From positions 1 through 64,000 of the forward strand of contig NZ_JAKMAJ010000011.1 in assembly GCF_022378355.1 (NCBI RefSeq): a stretch of DNA of 64,000 bases. The letters run 5' to 3'. Made by a program: the position numbers and the translations under genes. This stretch comes from Brenneria bubanii. GTDB lineage: Bacteria; Pseudomonadota; Gammaproteobacteria; Enterobacterales; Enterobacteriaceae. The stretch's first letter is position 1. Each line of letters opens with the position of its first letter. Under the pieces are notes generated by a model that made no database searches, was not told the DNA's origin, and saw only the letters and a program-made list of their open reading frames with translations. Shown here piece by piece: positions 1 through 13,083 of this stretch.

Positions 1-284
<284 letters not shown>

Positions 285-323
285 CTATGGAGAGAGCACG
301 GTTCAATGTTTTAAACCCGGATA

Positions 324-2441
<2,118 letters not shown>

Positions 2442-2527
2442 CTATATCCTAGGACGTTCAATCAGTTAACCCAAGCGGGTTGGCTTGTTGAAGCGCCCGC
2501 CTGGTTAGCATAACTACAACGAAGGGA

Positions 2528-3579
<1,052 letters not shown>

Positions 3580-3600
3580 GAAATATACAAAAATTCAGCG

Positions 3601-3888
3601 CTACCAAGCCAGATGCTGAGAGTATTTAACCGTCAATTGGACAAACTGATTATAGCCAATTAACTTGAAATTGTCTGAAATTTGTTCAGTCAATCCCCTT
3701 GCATCCGTGTCATTTTTCAACACATACAATGGGATAGAGGCATCACGCAGCCGATTTCCCACAGCGGAATCAGCCAATGCGGCGAGAATACCGTCCTGCA
3801 ACAACACTAATGCGTCTTCTGGTCCCAGACAACGTATCAGCGTATCGATATCGCAATGATAAGGAGAATGGGAAAGCGTATGTAACAT
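3601..3888 (-). CDS. tusB: Sulfurtransferase complex subunit TusB
   Basis: TusB is part of the TusBCD heterohexamer that passes sulfur from TusA to TusE for 2-thiolation of the tRNA wobble uridine in mnm5s2U. The 95 residues (MLHTLSHSPYHCDID start) match the family length. It is the last gene of tusDCB, 16 bases after tusC and just upstream of the str promoter. DsrH/TusB family by sequence and position. Confidence 0.95.
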   Translation of the reverse strand: MLHTLSHSPYHCDIDTLIRCLGPEDALVLLQDGILAALADSAVGNRLRDASIPLYVLKNDTDARGLTEQISDNFKLIGYNQFVQLTVKYSQHLAW

Positions 3889-3904
3889 GGATAAATACTC
3901 GCCG

Positions 3905-4264
3905 CTAAAATGAGAGTACGGAATGGTAATGCGCCAGCCGTTGAGTCAAGGCGTCAGGAGGCAGAAGCTCCACGTCCAAAACCCAATCGGCACCGACAGC
4001 GATACCCCGCTGCTGAAGAGATTCCATACAGACATAGCAATGTTCAATGTCATACAGCGGAAGCACGCCAAATGTCGAAATATAATCACGCATCAGAATT
4101 TTTTCCGGTTGCTGGCCCGGCAGTAATTGCAGTACGCCATCGCCGATAAAAAACACGCCGATGTCTTCAGTCAGAGCGGACATCGCGAGCAGCGCATCCA
4201 GCCCCTCGCGGCCAGACGAGCTTCCGTGAGGCGAGTGAGTAAAAACAAACGCGATACGCTTCAT
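3905..4264 (-). CDS. tusC: Sulfurtransferase complex subunit TusC
   Basis: Middle subunit of the TusBCD sulfur relay complex for tRNA thiolation (DsrF family). It has 119 residues, as in E. coli, and starts [21 protein letters not shown], the characteristic glycine-rich N-terminus. It follows tusD after 20 bases and precedes tusB by 16 bases, so the three are co-transcribed. Confidence 0.95.
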   Translation of the reverse strand: MKRIAFVFTHSPHGSSSGREGLDALLAMSALTEDIGVFFIGDGVLQLLPGQQPEKILMRDYISTFGVLPLYDIEHCYVCMESLQQRGIAVGADWVLDVELLPPDALTQRLAHYHSVLSF

Positions 4265-4284
4265 AACGCCGCCTTTAAATCGTA

Positions 4285-4674
4285 TTAGAACTGGATGACC
4301 CGATCGCAGGTCAGAACCGATCGCGCCAGTTCGCCAAGTCCGCTTAGCGTAAAGCCATCCTGCAAGTTTGCCATGCCCAGATTTAATTGTTCAGCCTGTT
4401 GCCGGTCGACCACCCCACGACGCAAGGCGGCCGCGACGCAGACATTCAACCTGACATGATGTTCCTGCCCCAGACGTTGCCAGGCTCGAACCAGATCAAA
4501 CTCATCATTCGCCGGCGAGGTAAGCTGATTGGCGTTCAACACGCCTTCGCGATAGAAGAAAATACTTTCCAACTTGTGGCCTTCATCCAGTAAAGCCTGA
4601 GCGAACTGTAACGCGCTGCTTGCTTGCTGCGTACCATAAGCCGGACCGGTAACCAGCAAACAATACGTCAGCAT
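4285..4674 (-). CDS. tusD: Sulfurtransferase complex subunit TusD
   Basis: TusD carries the sulfur-accepting cysteine of the TusBCD complex, taking persulfide from TusA. The 129-residue protein keeps a conserved cysteine at about residue 79 ([13 protein letters not shown]), the position of the active Cys in E. coli TusD. Its start codon overlaps the yheO stop (TGATG at 4672-4676), so translation of the two is probably coupled. Confidence 0.95.
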   Translation of the reverse strand: MLTYCLLVTGPAYGTQQASSALQFAQALLDEGHKLESIFFYREGVLNANQLTSPANDEFDLVRAWQRLGQEHHVRLNVCVAAALRRGVVDRQQAEQLNLGMANLQDGFTLSGLGELARSVLTCDRVIQF

Positions 4675-5396
4675 CAGCGATCGTGCCCTATGAAGTCACC
4701 GCTTTTGAACTGGCGGATATAGAGATACACGGTATGTTTAGATATATTCAGCCGCTCGGCGACCTGATTTATCGCGTCTTTAATATCAAAAATACCTTTT
4801 TCATACAGACTCAGAACAATTTGCCGGTTTTTTGCATTGTTGGACACATTCCGGTCTGCATTAACTTCTTCAATGGAGAACTCCAGCGTTTGCGCCACCA
4901 GATCGTCAACTGACGAAGCGAAGTTCACAGAGGAGGCGACCTCATGCGTCTCTGGCGGAATAAACGTTTGTACTATCTGAGAGAAAGGCACATCCAGGTT
5001 CATATTGATACAGAGCAATCCAATCACTCGCTGCTCGCGGTTGCGAATCGCGATAGTGACCGACTTCATCAGCATGCCGCTCTTCGCGCGGGTAAAATAA
5101 GCCTTCGAGACGCTACTGTCCTCGCCAGCCATATCATGCAGCATTCGTAATGCAAGGTCTGTAATCGGCGAGCCGATCTTCCTGCCGGTATGTTCTCCAT
5201 TGGCAATCCGAACCGCGGAACATTTCAAATCATCAAGCGAGTGCAGCACGATTTCGCAATGCCCACCGATCAACATGGCCAGGCCATCAACCACCGCTTC
5301 ATACGATTTCAGGATCTCATAATCCGTTTGACTAAACGGACGTTCATCCAGCAAATCATGGTCATAAGATTCGCTAGACACAAGCGAACTAGACAT
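4674..5396 (-). CDS. yheO: YheO-like PAS/HTH transcriptional regulator
   Basis: This 240-residue protein matches the E. coli YheO length when started at the ATG at 5396 ([10 protein letters not shown]), preceded at some distance by GAGG; upstream in-frame ATGs at 5408 and 5420 lack better sites. It has an N-terminal YheO-type PAS-like domain (about 20-135; [31 protein letters not shown]) and a C-terminal helix-turn-helix (about 195-235; [18 protein letters not shown]). It overlaps tusD by three bases. Its ligand and targets cannot be read from the sequence. Confidence 0.9.
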   Translation of the reverse strand: MSSSLVSSESYDHDLLDERPFSQTDYEILKSYEAVVDGLAMLIGGHCEIVLHSLDDLKCSAVRIANGEHTGRKIGSPITDLALRMLHDMAGEDSSVSKAYFTRAKSGMLMKSVTIAIRNREQRVIGLLCINMNLDVPFSQIVQTFIPPETHEVASSVNFASSVDDLVAQTLEFSIEEVNADRNVSNNAKNRQIVLSLYEKGIFDIKDAINQVAERLNISKHTVYLYIRQFKSGDFIGHDR

Positions 5397-5556
5397 GGCA
5401 GACACCATCCTCAACGTCATTTATTTATTTGTCTCGACAGAAGTTACAGTCTAGCAAATGTCCTCTCACTCGTCCCTGAAATTAACATTCCCAATCTTAA
5501 GGTTGAATTAATTTAACCCCGCTAGAGCCTGCCCCCTGCCGATACGGCGATGCCTC

Positions 5557-6127
5557 ATGAAAAACCTGCTCAAGATTGGCAGACCTCGCTGGAACAGCAT
5601 AATCTTCGTGCTGGTTGTTGCCGCCTTTATCACATTTGCACAGAACATCGCCTACTATCGGCAAACGCTGCGCCTGATCGATATCGATATGGCAAGCTGG
5701 CCCAACGCTCTTTTCTTTCTTACCATGTCTGTCGTAATTTTCGCCGTGCTTAATATCATTTTCACGGCGTTCGCTCTTCTGGATAAAAATAAAATCCGTC
5801 AGGTTCACGCCAATGTAGATCGGCGCGCGTATTATCAACCTTGCAGGTTCGCTGTTTGCGTTCTTATTGATCACTGTGGTGTTTTATAAAAATTACGCAT
5901 CGCTTATGCGCAATAACAAAGAGCTGGTGAAATCCATTATTCCCAGCAATATCGTCGCCGCCAATTTGGCTTATTACAAACATAATGCGCAGGCTCACTT
6001 GCCACTGGCTCCGCTCTGCTCTGACGCTCATAAAAAAGCAGGGCAGCTCAGCGCGGATAAAAAGAATCTGGTCAGACTCGTGGTTGGCGAGACATTCCGC
6101 GCCCAGAACTTCTCAATGGGCGGATAA
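5557..6127 (+). pseudogene. eptA: Decayed eptA-type phosphoethanolamine transferase remnant
   Basis: EptA-family enzymes add phosphoethanolamine to lipid A at the inner membrane. Two fragments remain. The first, from 5557, reads like the N-terminus with two membrane helices (FVLVVAAFITFAQNIAYYRQ; LTMSVVIFAVLNIIFTAFAL). The second, in another frame from about 5832, reads LLITVVFYKNYASLMRNNKE and continues to LVVGETFRAQNFSMGG, where a stop at 6125-6127 ends it just after the GET motif that carries the nucleophilic threonine. About 100 or more residues of the membrane domain and the whole catalytic domain are missing. It cannot make an enzyme. Identification is from recalled EptA sequence. Confidence 0.8.
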
Positions 6128-6202
6128 AAAATTTCCTGGAGAAGCCTTATAGGCGATACGGCGACGCGACCCAAAGAACCAGCGCCAGAAATGGCCGGGC
6201 AC

Positions 6203-6231
6203 AAAAAAACCGCAGACATAGCCTGCGGTTT
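6203..6231 (-). terminator. Rho-independent terminator of fkpA
   Basis: Read on the minus strand, AACCGCAG and CTGCGGTT form a stem around a short loop and are followed by a run of seven T (forward strand A-run at 6203-6209). It lies 25 bases beyond the fkpA stop codon. Confidence 0.8.
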
Positions 6232-6255
6232 ATCGCTTTTCATTCAACCAGTATA

Positions 6256-7074
6256 TTACTTCGCGCTTTTCTCTTCAGCAGCAGGCTTTTCAGCTTTTGC
6301 ATCATCGGCGGCTTTCACATCAGCAGCGGATTTGATGTCCAGCAACTCAACGTCAAATACCAGCGTAGAGTTGGCCGGAATTCCCGGAACGCCGTTTTCG
6401 CCGTAGGCCAAAGCCGGAGGAATGACCAGCTTGATCTTGCCGCCTTTCTTGACGTGTTTTAACCCTTCAGTCCAGCCGGGAATCACACCGTCAAGGCGGA
6501 AAGAGAGCGGCTCGCCGCGTTTGTAGGAGTTGTCGAACTCGCTGCCGTCAACCAGGGTGCCCTTGTAGTTTACGACAACGGTATCGCTATCTTTTGGCGC
6601 ACTGCCGTTGCCTTCTTTCTCAACCTGATACAGCAGACCGGATTCGGTTTTCTTCACGCCTTTGTCTTTGGCGAAAGCGTCACGATACTTCGTGCCTTTA
6701 TCCGCGTTGTCTTGCGCATCCTGCTTCATTTTGGTTTCAGCCGCCGCCTTCACGCGGCCTTCGAAACCTTGCAGCGTTTTTTCAATTTCTTCGTCGCTTA
6801 ACTTGCTCTTATCGGCAAACGCATCCTGAACACCGGCAATTAACTGATCTTTATCCAGCTTAATACCCAGCTTTTCCTGTTCTTTAAGGGAATTATCCAT
6901 GTAACGCCCCAGAGACGCGCCCAGCGCATAAGCCGCAGCCTGCTCATCATTCTTGAATTTGGCTGTCGTAGCCGTATCAGACGCCTGCGCCGTTTCCGCA
7001 GCCAGAGCCTGACCAGCGTTCAGAGTCAGAGCCATCGTCGTTGCTAACAGCGTTACTTTAAACAGTGATTTCAT
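6256..7074 (-). CDS. fkpA: FKBP-type peptidyl-prolyl isomerase FkpA (periplasmic)
   Basis: FkpA is a periplasmic prolyl isomerase and chaperone for envelope proteins. The start at 7074 (MKSLFKVTLLATTMALTLNA) gives a signal peptide with likely cleavage after QALA, about residue 25, and 272 residues in all, close to E. coli (270). The N-terminal dimerisation domain spans about 40-135 and the FKBP domain about 145-250 (VVVNYKGTLVDGSEFDNSYK, GVIPGWTEGL, LAYG). The C-terminal tail is rich in Ala, Lys and Glu. The frame is open 35 codons upstream, but that part is not family-like. A terminator follows and a candidate sigma-E promoter precedes it. Confidence 0.96.
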   Translation of the reverse strand: MKSLFKVTLLATTMALTLNAGQALAAETAQASDTATTAKFKNDEQAAAYALGASLGRYMDNSLKEQEKLGIKLDKDQLIAGVQDAFADKSKLSDEEIEKTLQGFEGRVKAAAETKMKQDAQDNADKGTKYRDAFAKDKGVKKTESGLLYQVEKEGNGSAPKDSDTVVVNYKGTLVDGSEFDNSYKRGEPLSFRLDGVIPGWTEGLKHVKKGGKIKLVIPPALAYGENGVPGIPANSTLVFDVELLDIKSAADVKAADDAKAEKPAAEEKSAK

Positions 7075-7212
7075 CCATTTCTCCAGCATCTGGAGCAACA
7101 CGCTCCAGCCATCATTAAAAATAAATCCGCAACTACTATAACTGCGCGCACGAAGACAACACAACGACACACGCGACAATTAAGCGTTTCTTTAGCGCCT
7201 ATTGCGTCCTAT

Positions 7213-7240
7213 TCCGACCTTTTTTACTACCAGAAGTTTC
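7213..7240 (-). promoter_or_regulatory. Candidate sigma-E promoter for fkpA
   Basis: On the minus strand GAAACTT (7234-7240) and TCGGA (7213-7217) are spaced by 16 bases, near the sigma-E pattern GGAACTT-N16-TCnnA. The expected transcript start near 7207 leaves a leader of about 130 bases. E. coli fkpA is a known RpoE-regulon gene, which supports the call. One -35 mismatch and a weak -10 keep it tentative. Confidence 0.45.
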
Positions 7241-7287
7241 CGCTTTCTGACAAACTCATGGGGAAATAGGAAGTAAGAGGAAAACCA

Positions 7288-7506
7288 ATGCCACCGTCTT
7301 TATTTGAAGAACGGCTCGAACTGCTGGAAAGCCGACAGGCTTTTCAGGAATTAACAATAGAAGAACTGAATCAGACGATTATCCAACATGAACGGGAAAT
7401 CAGCCGCCTGCGCGAGCAACTGCGCCTGTTGACGGAAAGATTGCGTACCCAGCAAATCTCATTAGTCGCCCCGCAGTCCGAAGAAACGCCGCCGCCGCAC
7501 TATTGA
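7288..7506 (+). CDS. slyX: SlyX family coiled-coil protein
   Basis: Small protein of 72 residues, divergent from fkpA and convergent with slyD, as in E. coli. It is almost entirely predicted coiled coil ([20 protein letters not shown] onwards, heptad leucines) with a proline-rich C-terminus ending PPPHY, the SlyX signature. A good ribosome site (AAGAGG) precedes the ATG. Function is unknown. Confidence 0.92.
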   Translation: MPPSLFEERLELLESRQAFQELTIEELNQTIIQHEREISRLREQLRLLTERLRTQQISLVAPQSEETPPPHY

Positions 7507-7545
7507 TCCCGAGCGCTAGAAAGACAGCAGTCAGGATACCGTCAT

Positions 7546-7583
7546 AAAAAAACATCAGGGCACAGCATCGCTCTGCCCTGATG
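7546..7583 (-). terminator. Rho-independent terminator of slyD
   Basis: A perfect 10-base stem CATCAGGGCA (7553-7562) with TGCCCTGATG (7574-7583) is followed on the minus strand by seven T (forward A-run 7546-7552). It lies about 70 bases past the slyD stop, between the convergent slyX and slyD. Confidence 0.8.
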
Positions 7584-7652
7584 TGATACATCAGATAAAC
7601 TTACCTGCCATTAATCAGAACACGGCATCCACCGGCCATCAGGCCGAATGAA

Positions 7653-8225
7653 TTAGTGGCAACCGCATCCGCCATGACCGCCGCAACCGCCTTTGCCATG
7701 CTCATGATCGTGGTCATGATCGTGACCGCCGCAGCACCCGTCGCCGTGTTCATGATCGTGCTCGCCGTGAACGTGACCATGCTCCAGTTCTTCCTCGGTC
7801 GCGGCGCGAATCGCGACGACTTCGACGTTGAAGCTCAGGTTCTGACCGGCCAGCATATGGTTACCATCAACCACGACGTGTTCGTCTTCAACTTCGGTAA
7901 TTTCAACCGGTACAGGCCCCTGATCGGTTTCTGCCATGAATCGCATCCCCACCTGCAGTTCGTCAACGCCCATAAAGACATCTTTAGGCACGCGCTGAAC
8001 CAGGTTTTCATCATAATTGCCATAAGCATCATTAGACGCGATATTAACGTCAAAATGATCACCCACAGCACGGCCTTCCAATGCGTTTTCCAGACCGGAA
8101 ATCAAAGAGCCATGACCATGCAGATAGTCCAACGGCGCGCTCACCGGTGACTCATCAACCAATACACCGTCTTCTGTTCGTACCTGATAGGCCAGGCTGA
8201 CCACCAGATCTTTTGCTACTTTCAT
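7653..8225 (-). CDS. slyD: FKBP-type prolyl isomerase and metallochaperone SlyD
   Basis: Cytoplasmic prolyl isomerase, chaperone and nickel metallochaperone that helps HypB in [NiFe]-hydrogenase maturation. Of 190 residues, about 1-70 and 130-150 form the FKBP domain, 75-125 the insert-in-flap chaperone domain, and about 150-190 a metal-binding tail rich in His, Cys, Gly and Asp ending GGHGGCGCH. A strong AGGAGA ribosome site precedes the ATG. A terminator lies downstream. Confidence 0.97.
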   Translation of the reverse strand: MKVAKDLVVSLAYQVRTEDGVLVDESPVSAPLDYLHGHGSLISGLENALEGRAVGDHFDVNIASNDAYGNYDENLVQRVPKDVFMGVDELQVGMRFMAETDQGPVPVEITEVEDEHVVVDGNHMLAGQNLSFNVEVVAIRAATEEELEHGHVHGEHDHEHGDGCCGGHDHDHDHEHGKGGCGGHGGCGCH

Positions 8226-8397
8226 GATATCTCCTACCGTTGGAAATCAAACTGGCGCAAATTGTAGCTGAAAAAAATCCCTATGTACCGCCCGGAATAA
8301 AAAAACGTCGGGAGCCCGTTTTAACGGCGCGCCTGAAGATCCAACGGGCAACGCCAGAATGGAACCCGTTTCCATCAACCAGATAACGTCACCACGC

Positions 8398-8592
8398 CTA
8401 TTCTGGATGAAAAATGCCGATAATTTCATCCGACGATCTCCCGCTGGGCTTATCCGGCTCCGGCGAACGACTCTGGCGATAGCCGCACTTGACGCACACC
8501 ACCACTTCCGTTCGCTCTTCATAGCCGACAGCCAGCGTATCCAGCGTCTGACATTCAGGGCAGATCGCCCCGGCGATAAAGCGTTTACGCAT
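8398..8592 (-). CDS. yheV: YheV family zinc-ribbon protein
   Basis: Small 64-residue protein beginning MRKRFIAGAICPECQTLD. Two cysteine pairs, CPEC near residue 11 and CVKCGY near 33, form a putative zinc ribbon typical of the YheV/DUF2387 family. It lies 28 bases downstream of kefB on the same strand, the E. coli order, and is probably co-transcribed with kefGB. Function unknown. Confidence 0.9.
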   Translation of the reverse strand: MRKRFIAGAICPECQTLDTLAVGYEERTEVVVCVKCGYRQSRSPEPDKPSGRSSDEIIGIFHPE

Positions 8593-8620
8593 ATTGTCCC
8601 GACCTATTTCAGCTTAGGCA

Positions 8621-10429
8621 TTATTCAAACTCATCCCAATCATCCTGCCGGCGACGTTCATACAGCATTTCCCGTTGGAATATGTCCTCCAACTCGCTTC
8701 GGGCTTCTTTCACCCGGGATATGTGGGTCCCTTCGCTTTGTAACTGAGGCATCAGTTCTCGCAACATGCGCATATCCAGGCGCCGGAAATGCTGCTGGGC
8801 GCGATAAGCCTGATGAGGGTGCATACCCAGCGACATTAGCGCCTTGCGCCCCAGCTCCAGGGCGCTGGAAAAAGTTTCACGGGAAAATTGTTTAACCCCG
8901 GCCTGCAAAAGCTCATGCGCTTCGACACGCCCGCGCGCCCGCGCCAGGATTTCCAGATGCGGGAAATGCTGCTGGCACAAATGCACTATCGCCATCGTGT
9001 CTTCCGGGGTATTGCTGGTGATGACGATCGACTGCGCCTTTTCCGCCCCCGCCGAACGCAGCAGTTCCAGCTCCGTCGCATCGCCATAGTATACTTTATA
9101 ACCATATCCGCGCATGAGGCTGACGGCGCTGATATCTCGCTCCAGAACCGTAATGCGCATTTTGTTGGCCATCAGCAGGCGGCCGATTACTTGCCCGAAG
9201 CGTCCGAACCCCACCACAATCACCTGCGGCTCGTCATCTTCAACGTAGGGCTTCTCGTCAGGCACCTCCTGTGTGTTGTAGCGGCGAATCAGGATCCGAT
9301 CGATAACCTGCATTAATAGCGGGGTCGTCATCATCGATAGCGTTACCGTCACCAACAGCAGCGGCAGTTGGTCGCCCTGCAAAACGTTGTACGTCGAAGC
9401 GGCGGAAAACAACACAAATGCAAACTCACCACCCTGGCTCAGTACGCCGGCAAACTGTAAACGCTCCGAGCGACGCATCCGGTTAATACGCGCCAGCACA
9501 TAAAGCACCGTGCCTTTGACCGCCACCAGTACCAGTACGGCAATCAGTACCTTAACGATATGGATATAGAGCACGCCCAGATTCAACGCCATACCGACGG
9601 AAATGAAAAACAGTCCCAGCAGCAGCCCCTTAAACGGCTCAATAGCGATTTCCAGCTCATGCCGATATTCGCTTTCCGCTAACAGTACGCCGGCGATAAA
9701 GGTGCCGAGCGCCATCGAAAGCCCTAGCGCCTCCATAAACAGAGCCGATCCCAATACCAGAAGCAAAGCCGCAGCGGTAAACACTTCCCGTACGCCGGAG
9801 GCGGCAACGAAACGGAATAGCGGGCGCACCAGATAGCGGCCGCCAAGCAGCATGCCGGCAAATGCCGCCACCTTGATCGCCACCTGGCTCCAGTCATTCG
9901 TCTCACCCTGCGCGCCCGACAAAATAGGCACCAGAGCAAGAGCGGGAATAACCGCCAAATCCTGAAATAGCAGGACGGAAAAGCCCAACTGCCCGGACTC
10001 GCTGCGATTCATGCCTTTTTCACGCATTAGTTGCAGCGCCATCGCCGTCGACGACATCGCCAGCCCTATCCCGCCAATCAATGCCGACTGCCAGGAAAAG
10101 TCCGTCAGATAAAGCGCGCCCCCTAATACCAGCGCGCTTAGCCCAACCTGTGCCGCGCCTACGCCAAAAATCGATCGCCGTAGCGTCCACAGCTTTTTCG
10201 GATTAAGCTCCAATCCGATGATAAACATCAGAAAAACAACGCCAAGCTCGGAGAAGTGAAGAATGGCGTCAACGTCGCGAATAAAGCCCAATCCCCAGGG
10301 ACCGATGGCGATCCCGGCAATCAGATAGCCCAATACGGCGCCAATACCGATGCGCGCGGCAATCGGCACCGCGACGACCGCCACAAACAAGAACAGAACG
10401 CCTGCGGTAAGCAGTGTAGAACTTTCCAT
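8621..10429 (-). CDS. kefB: Glutathione-regulated K+/H+ antiporter KefB
   Basis: KefB is an inner-membrane potassium efflux system held shut by glutathione and opened by glutathione adducts, acidifying the cytoplasm during electrophile stress. Starting at the ATG at 10429 ([20 protein letters not shown]) it has 602 residues, like E. coli KefB (601). A CPA2 antiporter domain with about 12 membrane segments covers roughly 1-380 and a C-terminal RCK/TrkA-N domain begins near 400 ([15 protein letters not shown]). The start lies one base after the kefG stop, so the ancillary subunit and channel are translationally coupled. Confidence 0.96.
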   Translation of the reverse strand: MESSTLLTAGVLFLFVAVVAVPIAARIGIGAVLGYLIAGIAIGPWGLGFIRDVDAILHFSELGVVFLMFIIGLELNPKKLWTLRRSIFGVGAAQVGLSALVLGGALYLTDFSWQSALIGGIGLAMSSTAMALQLMREKGMNRSESGQLGFSVLLFQDLAVIPALALVPILSGAQGETNDWSQVAIKVAAFAGMLLGGRYLVRPLFRFVAASGVREVFTAAALLLVLGSALFMEALGLSMALGTFIAGVLLAESEYRHELEIAIEPFKGLLLGLFFISVGMALNLGVLYIHIVKVLIAVLVLVAVKGTVLYVLARINRMRRSERLQFAGVLSQGGEFAFVLFSAASTYNVLQGDQLPLLLVTVTLSMMTTPLLMQVIDRILIRRYNTQEVPDEKPYVEDDEPQVIVVGFGRFGQVIGRLLMANKMRITVLERDISAVSLMRGYGYKVYYGDATELELLRSAGAEKAQSIVITSNTPEDTMAIVHLCQQHFPHLEILARARGRVEAHELLQAGVKQFSRETFSSALELGRKALMSLGMHPHQAYRAQQHFRRLDMRMLRELMPQLQSEGTHISRVKEARSELEDIFQREMLYERRRQDDWDEFE

Positions 10430-10430
10430 A

Positions 10431-10985
10431 TCAGCGTTCCTCGTGGGCGAAAGGTGAAGCCAGCCATTGGGCATAAGCCAGCTCGTGGCTGGACAATACG
10501 TCGGGCGGCAGTCGGCGCGCCCAATAAACAATCATCGGTTTAATCCAGTGCATGCGGCACAGGGACGCCGTCATTTCGAACGGCCGCAAGAAATCCTCCA
10601 TCGGATAGCGGCTCTTGCCGCCAATCCGATAGGCTTCCTCCGGTTCGCCGGTGGTAATCACCGAACGCCAGTGTTTTCCCGCCAGCGCGTTGCCGCCGGC
10701 CCCATTGGCGAAACCACGCGATAACACCCGATCAAGCCACTCTTTTAATAAAGCCGGGCAGCTGTAGGTATAAAACGGGTGCTGAAACACGATGACCTGA
10801 TGTTCACGCAGCAACTGTTGTTCATGATAAATATCGATAAAAAAATCAGGATAATGTGCATACAGATCATGTACGGTGACATTATCCAGCTGTTGTGCCG
10901 GTTGCAGTAAAATCCGGTTTGCTACCGAATCTTGTGATTCCGGATGGGCATACAGCAGCAGAATCTTGGGTGGCTGCGACATCAT
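10431..10985 (-). CDS. kefG: KefB ancillary oxidoreductase KefG
   Basis: KefG is a quinone-oxidoreductase-like flavodoxin-fold protein needed for full KefB activity. The start at 10985 ([20 protein letters not shown]) follows a strong GGAGGGG site and gives 184 residues, as in E. coli; the frame extends ten codons upstream without family match. HPESQDS is the FMN-loop region and [18 protein letters not shown] is the family signature. It heads the kefG-kefB-yheV unit, divergent from yheS. Confidence 0.95.
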   Translation of the reverse strand: MMSQPPKILLLYAHPESQDSVANRILLQPAQQLDNVTVHDLYAHYPDFFIDIYHEQQLLREHQVIVFQHPFYTYSCPALLKEWLDRVLSRGFANGAGGNALAGKHWRSVITTGEPEEAYRIGGKSRYPMEDFLRPFEMTASLCRMHWIKPMIVYWARRLPPDVLSSHELAYAQWLASPFAHEER

Positions 10986-11111
10986 TCCCCTCCAAAGCGT
11001 CGTCATGGTTGTCATTTTCCGCTACCATGCAGCGCAACGACTAAAAAACAGGGCACAGTTGCTCCTGATATCAAGTCAATAATTTAACATACTCTGAACA
11101 TACGGCGCTTT

Positions 11112-13025
11112 ATGATTGTTTTCTCCTCGCTGCAAATTCGACGTGGTGTACGTGTTCTGCTGGATAACGCAACGGCTACGATTAACCCGGGCCAGAAAGT
11201 GGGTTTAGTGGGTAAAAACGGCTGCGGCAAATCGACCCTGTTGGCATTACTGAAGGGGGAAATCAGCGCCGACGGCGGCAACGCCACGTTCCCTCAGGGG
11301 TGGGCGTTGTCCTGGGTCAACCAGGAAACCCCGGCGCTTGATGAGCCGGCGCTTGATTACGTTATCGATGGCGACAGGGAATTTCGCCAGCTTGAAGCGG
11401 AGCTGCAACGCGCCAATGAAAACAACGACGGCCATGCCATTGCGACGCTGCACGGCAAGCTGGATGCCATTCAAGCCTGGACGATTCAGGCCAGAGCCTC
11501 AAGCTTGCTTAATGGACTCGGCTTCTCTCAGGCTCAGCTGCAACAGCCCGTCAGCGCCTTTTCCGGCGGCTGGCGCATGCGCCTCAATCTGGCCCAGGCG
11601 TTAATCTGCCGTTCCGACCTGCTGTTGCTCGATGAACCTACCAACCACCTCGATCTGGATGCGGTCATCTGGTTGGAGAAATGGCTGAAAAGCTACCCGG
11701 GAACCTTGGTGCTGATTTCCCATGACCGGGATTTTCTCGACCCTATCGTTAATAAGATCTTGCACATAGAGCAACAGACGCTGAACGAATATACCGGCAA
11801 CTACAGCTCTTTCGAGCGGCAGCGAGCCACGCGACTGGCCCAGCAACAGTCGTTATATGAACATCAGCAGGAACGCGTCGCGCATCTGCAACACTATATC
11901 GACCGCTTTCGCGCCAAGGCAACCAAAGCCAAACAGGCGCAAAGCCGAATAAAAATGCTGGAGCGGATGGAAATGATCGCGCCCGCGCACGTTGACAACC
12001 CTTTCCGCTTTAGTTTCCGCACACCGGAGTCGTTGCCCAATCCGCTGCTGCGCATGGAGAAAGTCAGTGCCGGTTATAGCGACAAATTGATTCTGGAATC
12101 AATCAAGCTGAATCTGGTGCCAGGCTCGCGCATCGGCCTGCTTGGCCATAATGGCGCGGGGAAATCCACGTTAATCAAGCTGTTGGCGGGAACCCTTGAA
12201 CCGATTCAGGGCGAAATCGGCCTGTCTAAAGGCGTCAAGCTGGGTTACTTCGCCCAGCACCAGTTGGAGTTCCTGCGCGCCGATGAATCGCCGTTACAGC
12301 ATATGGTGCGGCTGGCTGAACGGGAAACCGAGCAGCAATTGCGCGATTATCTGGGCGGCTTCGGTTTTCAGGGCGATAAGGTGACGGAAATCACCGAACG
12401 ATTCTCCGGCGGTGAAAAAGCCCGGCTGGTTCTGGCGCTTATCGTCTGGCAGCGGCCAAACCTGTTGCTGCTGGATGAGCCGACCAACCACCTGGATCTC
12501 GATATGAGACAGGCGCTGACCGAAGCGCTGATCGATTTCGAGGGCGCGCTGGTGGTGGTATCACACGACCGACACCTGATTCGCTCCACCACCGACGACC
12601 TTTATCTGGTCCATGACCGCCAGGTCGAACCTTTTGACGGCGATCTGGAGGATTACCAGCAATGGCTGGTGGATCGGCAGCGTCAGGACAATGCCGCCGG
12701 CGACGCGCCCAAAGAGAACGCCGCCAACAGCGCCCAGGCCAGAAAAGAGCAAAAGCGCCGGGAAGCGGAACTAAGAGCCCAAACGCAGCCGTTGCGAAAA
12801 CAAATCTCTCGGCTCGAACAGCAGATGGAAAAACTCGGCGCGGCACTGGCAACCGTTGAAACCCGTCTGGCCGATACCGGGCTTTATGATATCGGCCGCA
12901 AAGCTGAACTTACGGACTGCCTGCAGCAGCAGATAAAGGCGAAAGCGGCTCTGGAAGAAACCGAAATGGCGTGGCTAGAGGCGCAGGAACAGTTAGAGCA
13001 AATGAATCAGCAACGCCAGGCTTAA
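11112..13025 (+). CDS. yheS: ABC-F family ATPase YheS
   Basis: ABC-F protein, likely ribosome-associated and acting on stalled or drug-inhibited ribosomes; the exact role of YheS is not settled. The 637 residues hold two ABC cassettes: Walker A GLVGKNGCGKSTL near 33 with signature FSGGWRMRL, and Walker A GLLGHNGAGKSTL near 345 with signature FSGGEKARLVL. Both carry the LLLDEPTNHLDLD Walker B typical of ABC-F. There are no membrane segments, and a charged coiled-coil tail covers about 535-635. Divergent from kefG. Confidence 0.95.
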   Translation: MIVFSSLQIRRGVRVLLDNATATINPGQKVGLVGKNGCGKSTLLALLKGEISADGGNATFPQGWALSWVNQETPALDEPALDYVIDGDREFRQLEAELQRANENNDGHAIATLHGKLDAIQAWTIQARASSLLNGLGFSQAQLQQPVSAFSGGWRMRLNLAQALICRSDLLLLDEPTNHLDLDAVIWLEKWLKSYPGTLVLISHDRDFLDPIVNKILHIEQQTLNEYTGNYSSFERQRATRLAQQQSLYEHQQERVAHLQHYIDRFRAKATKAKQAQSRIKMLERMEMIAPAHVDNPFRFSFRTPESLPNPLLRMEKVSAGYSDKLILESIKLNLVPGSRIGLLGHNGAGKSTLIKLLAGTLEPIQGEIGLSKGVKLGYFAQHQLEFLRADESPLQHMVRLAERETEQQLRDYLGGFGFQGDKVTEITERFSGGEKARLVLALIVWQRPNLLLLDEPTNHLDLDMRQALTEALIDFEGALVVVSHDRHLIRSTTDDLYLVHDRQVEPFDGDLEDYQQWLVDRQRQDNAAGDAPKENAANSAQARKEQKRREAELRAQTQPLRKQISRLEQQMEKLGAALATVETRLADTGLYDIGRKAELTDCLQQQIKAKAALEETEMAWLEAQEQLEQMNQQRQA

Positions 13026-13083
13026 TCACCCTTATTACCCTCGGCGCAGGTCGGCAGGTGGATCACCGACCCGCGCCAAATGG

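Noticed and set aside
5497..5874. 125-codon minus-strand frame
   Set aside because: It runs antisense to the eptA remnant and has no family features; the plus-strand reading explains the sequence.
13049..13071. Terminator between yheS and the LysE-type gene (GGTCGG/CCGACC)
   Set aside because: Six-base stem with an 11-base loop and no T-run on either strand.
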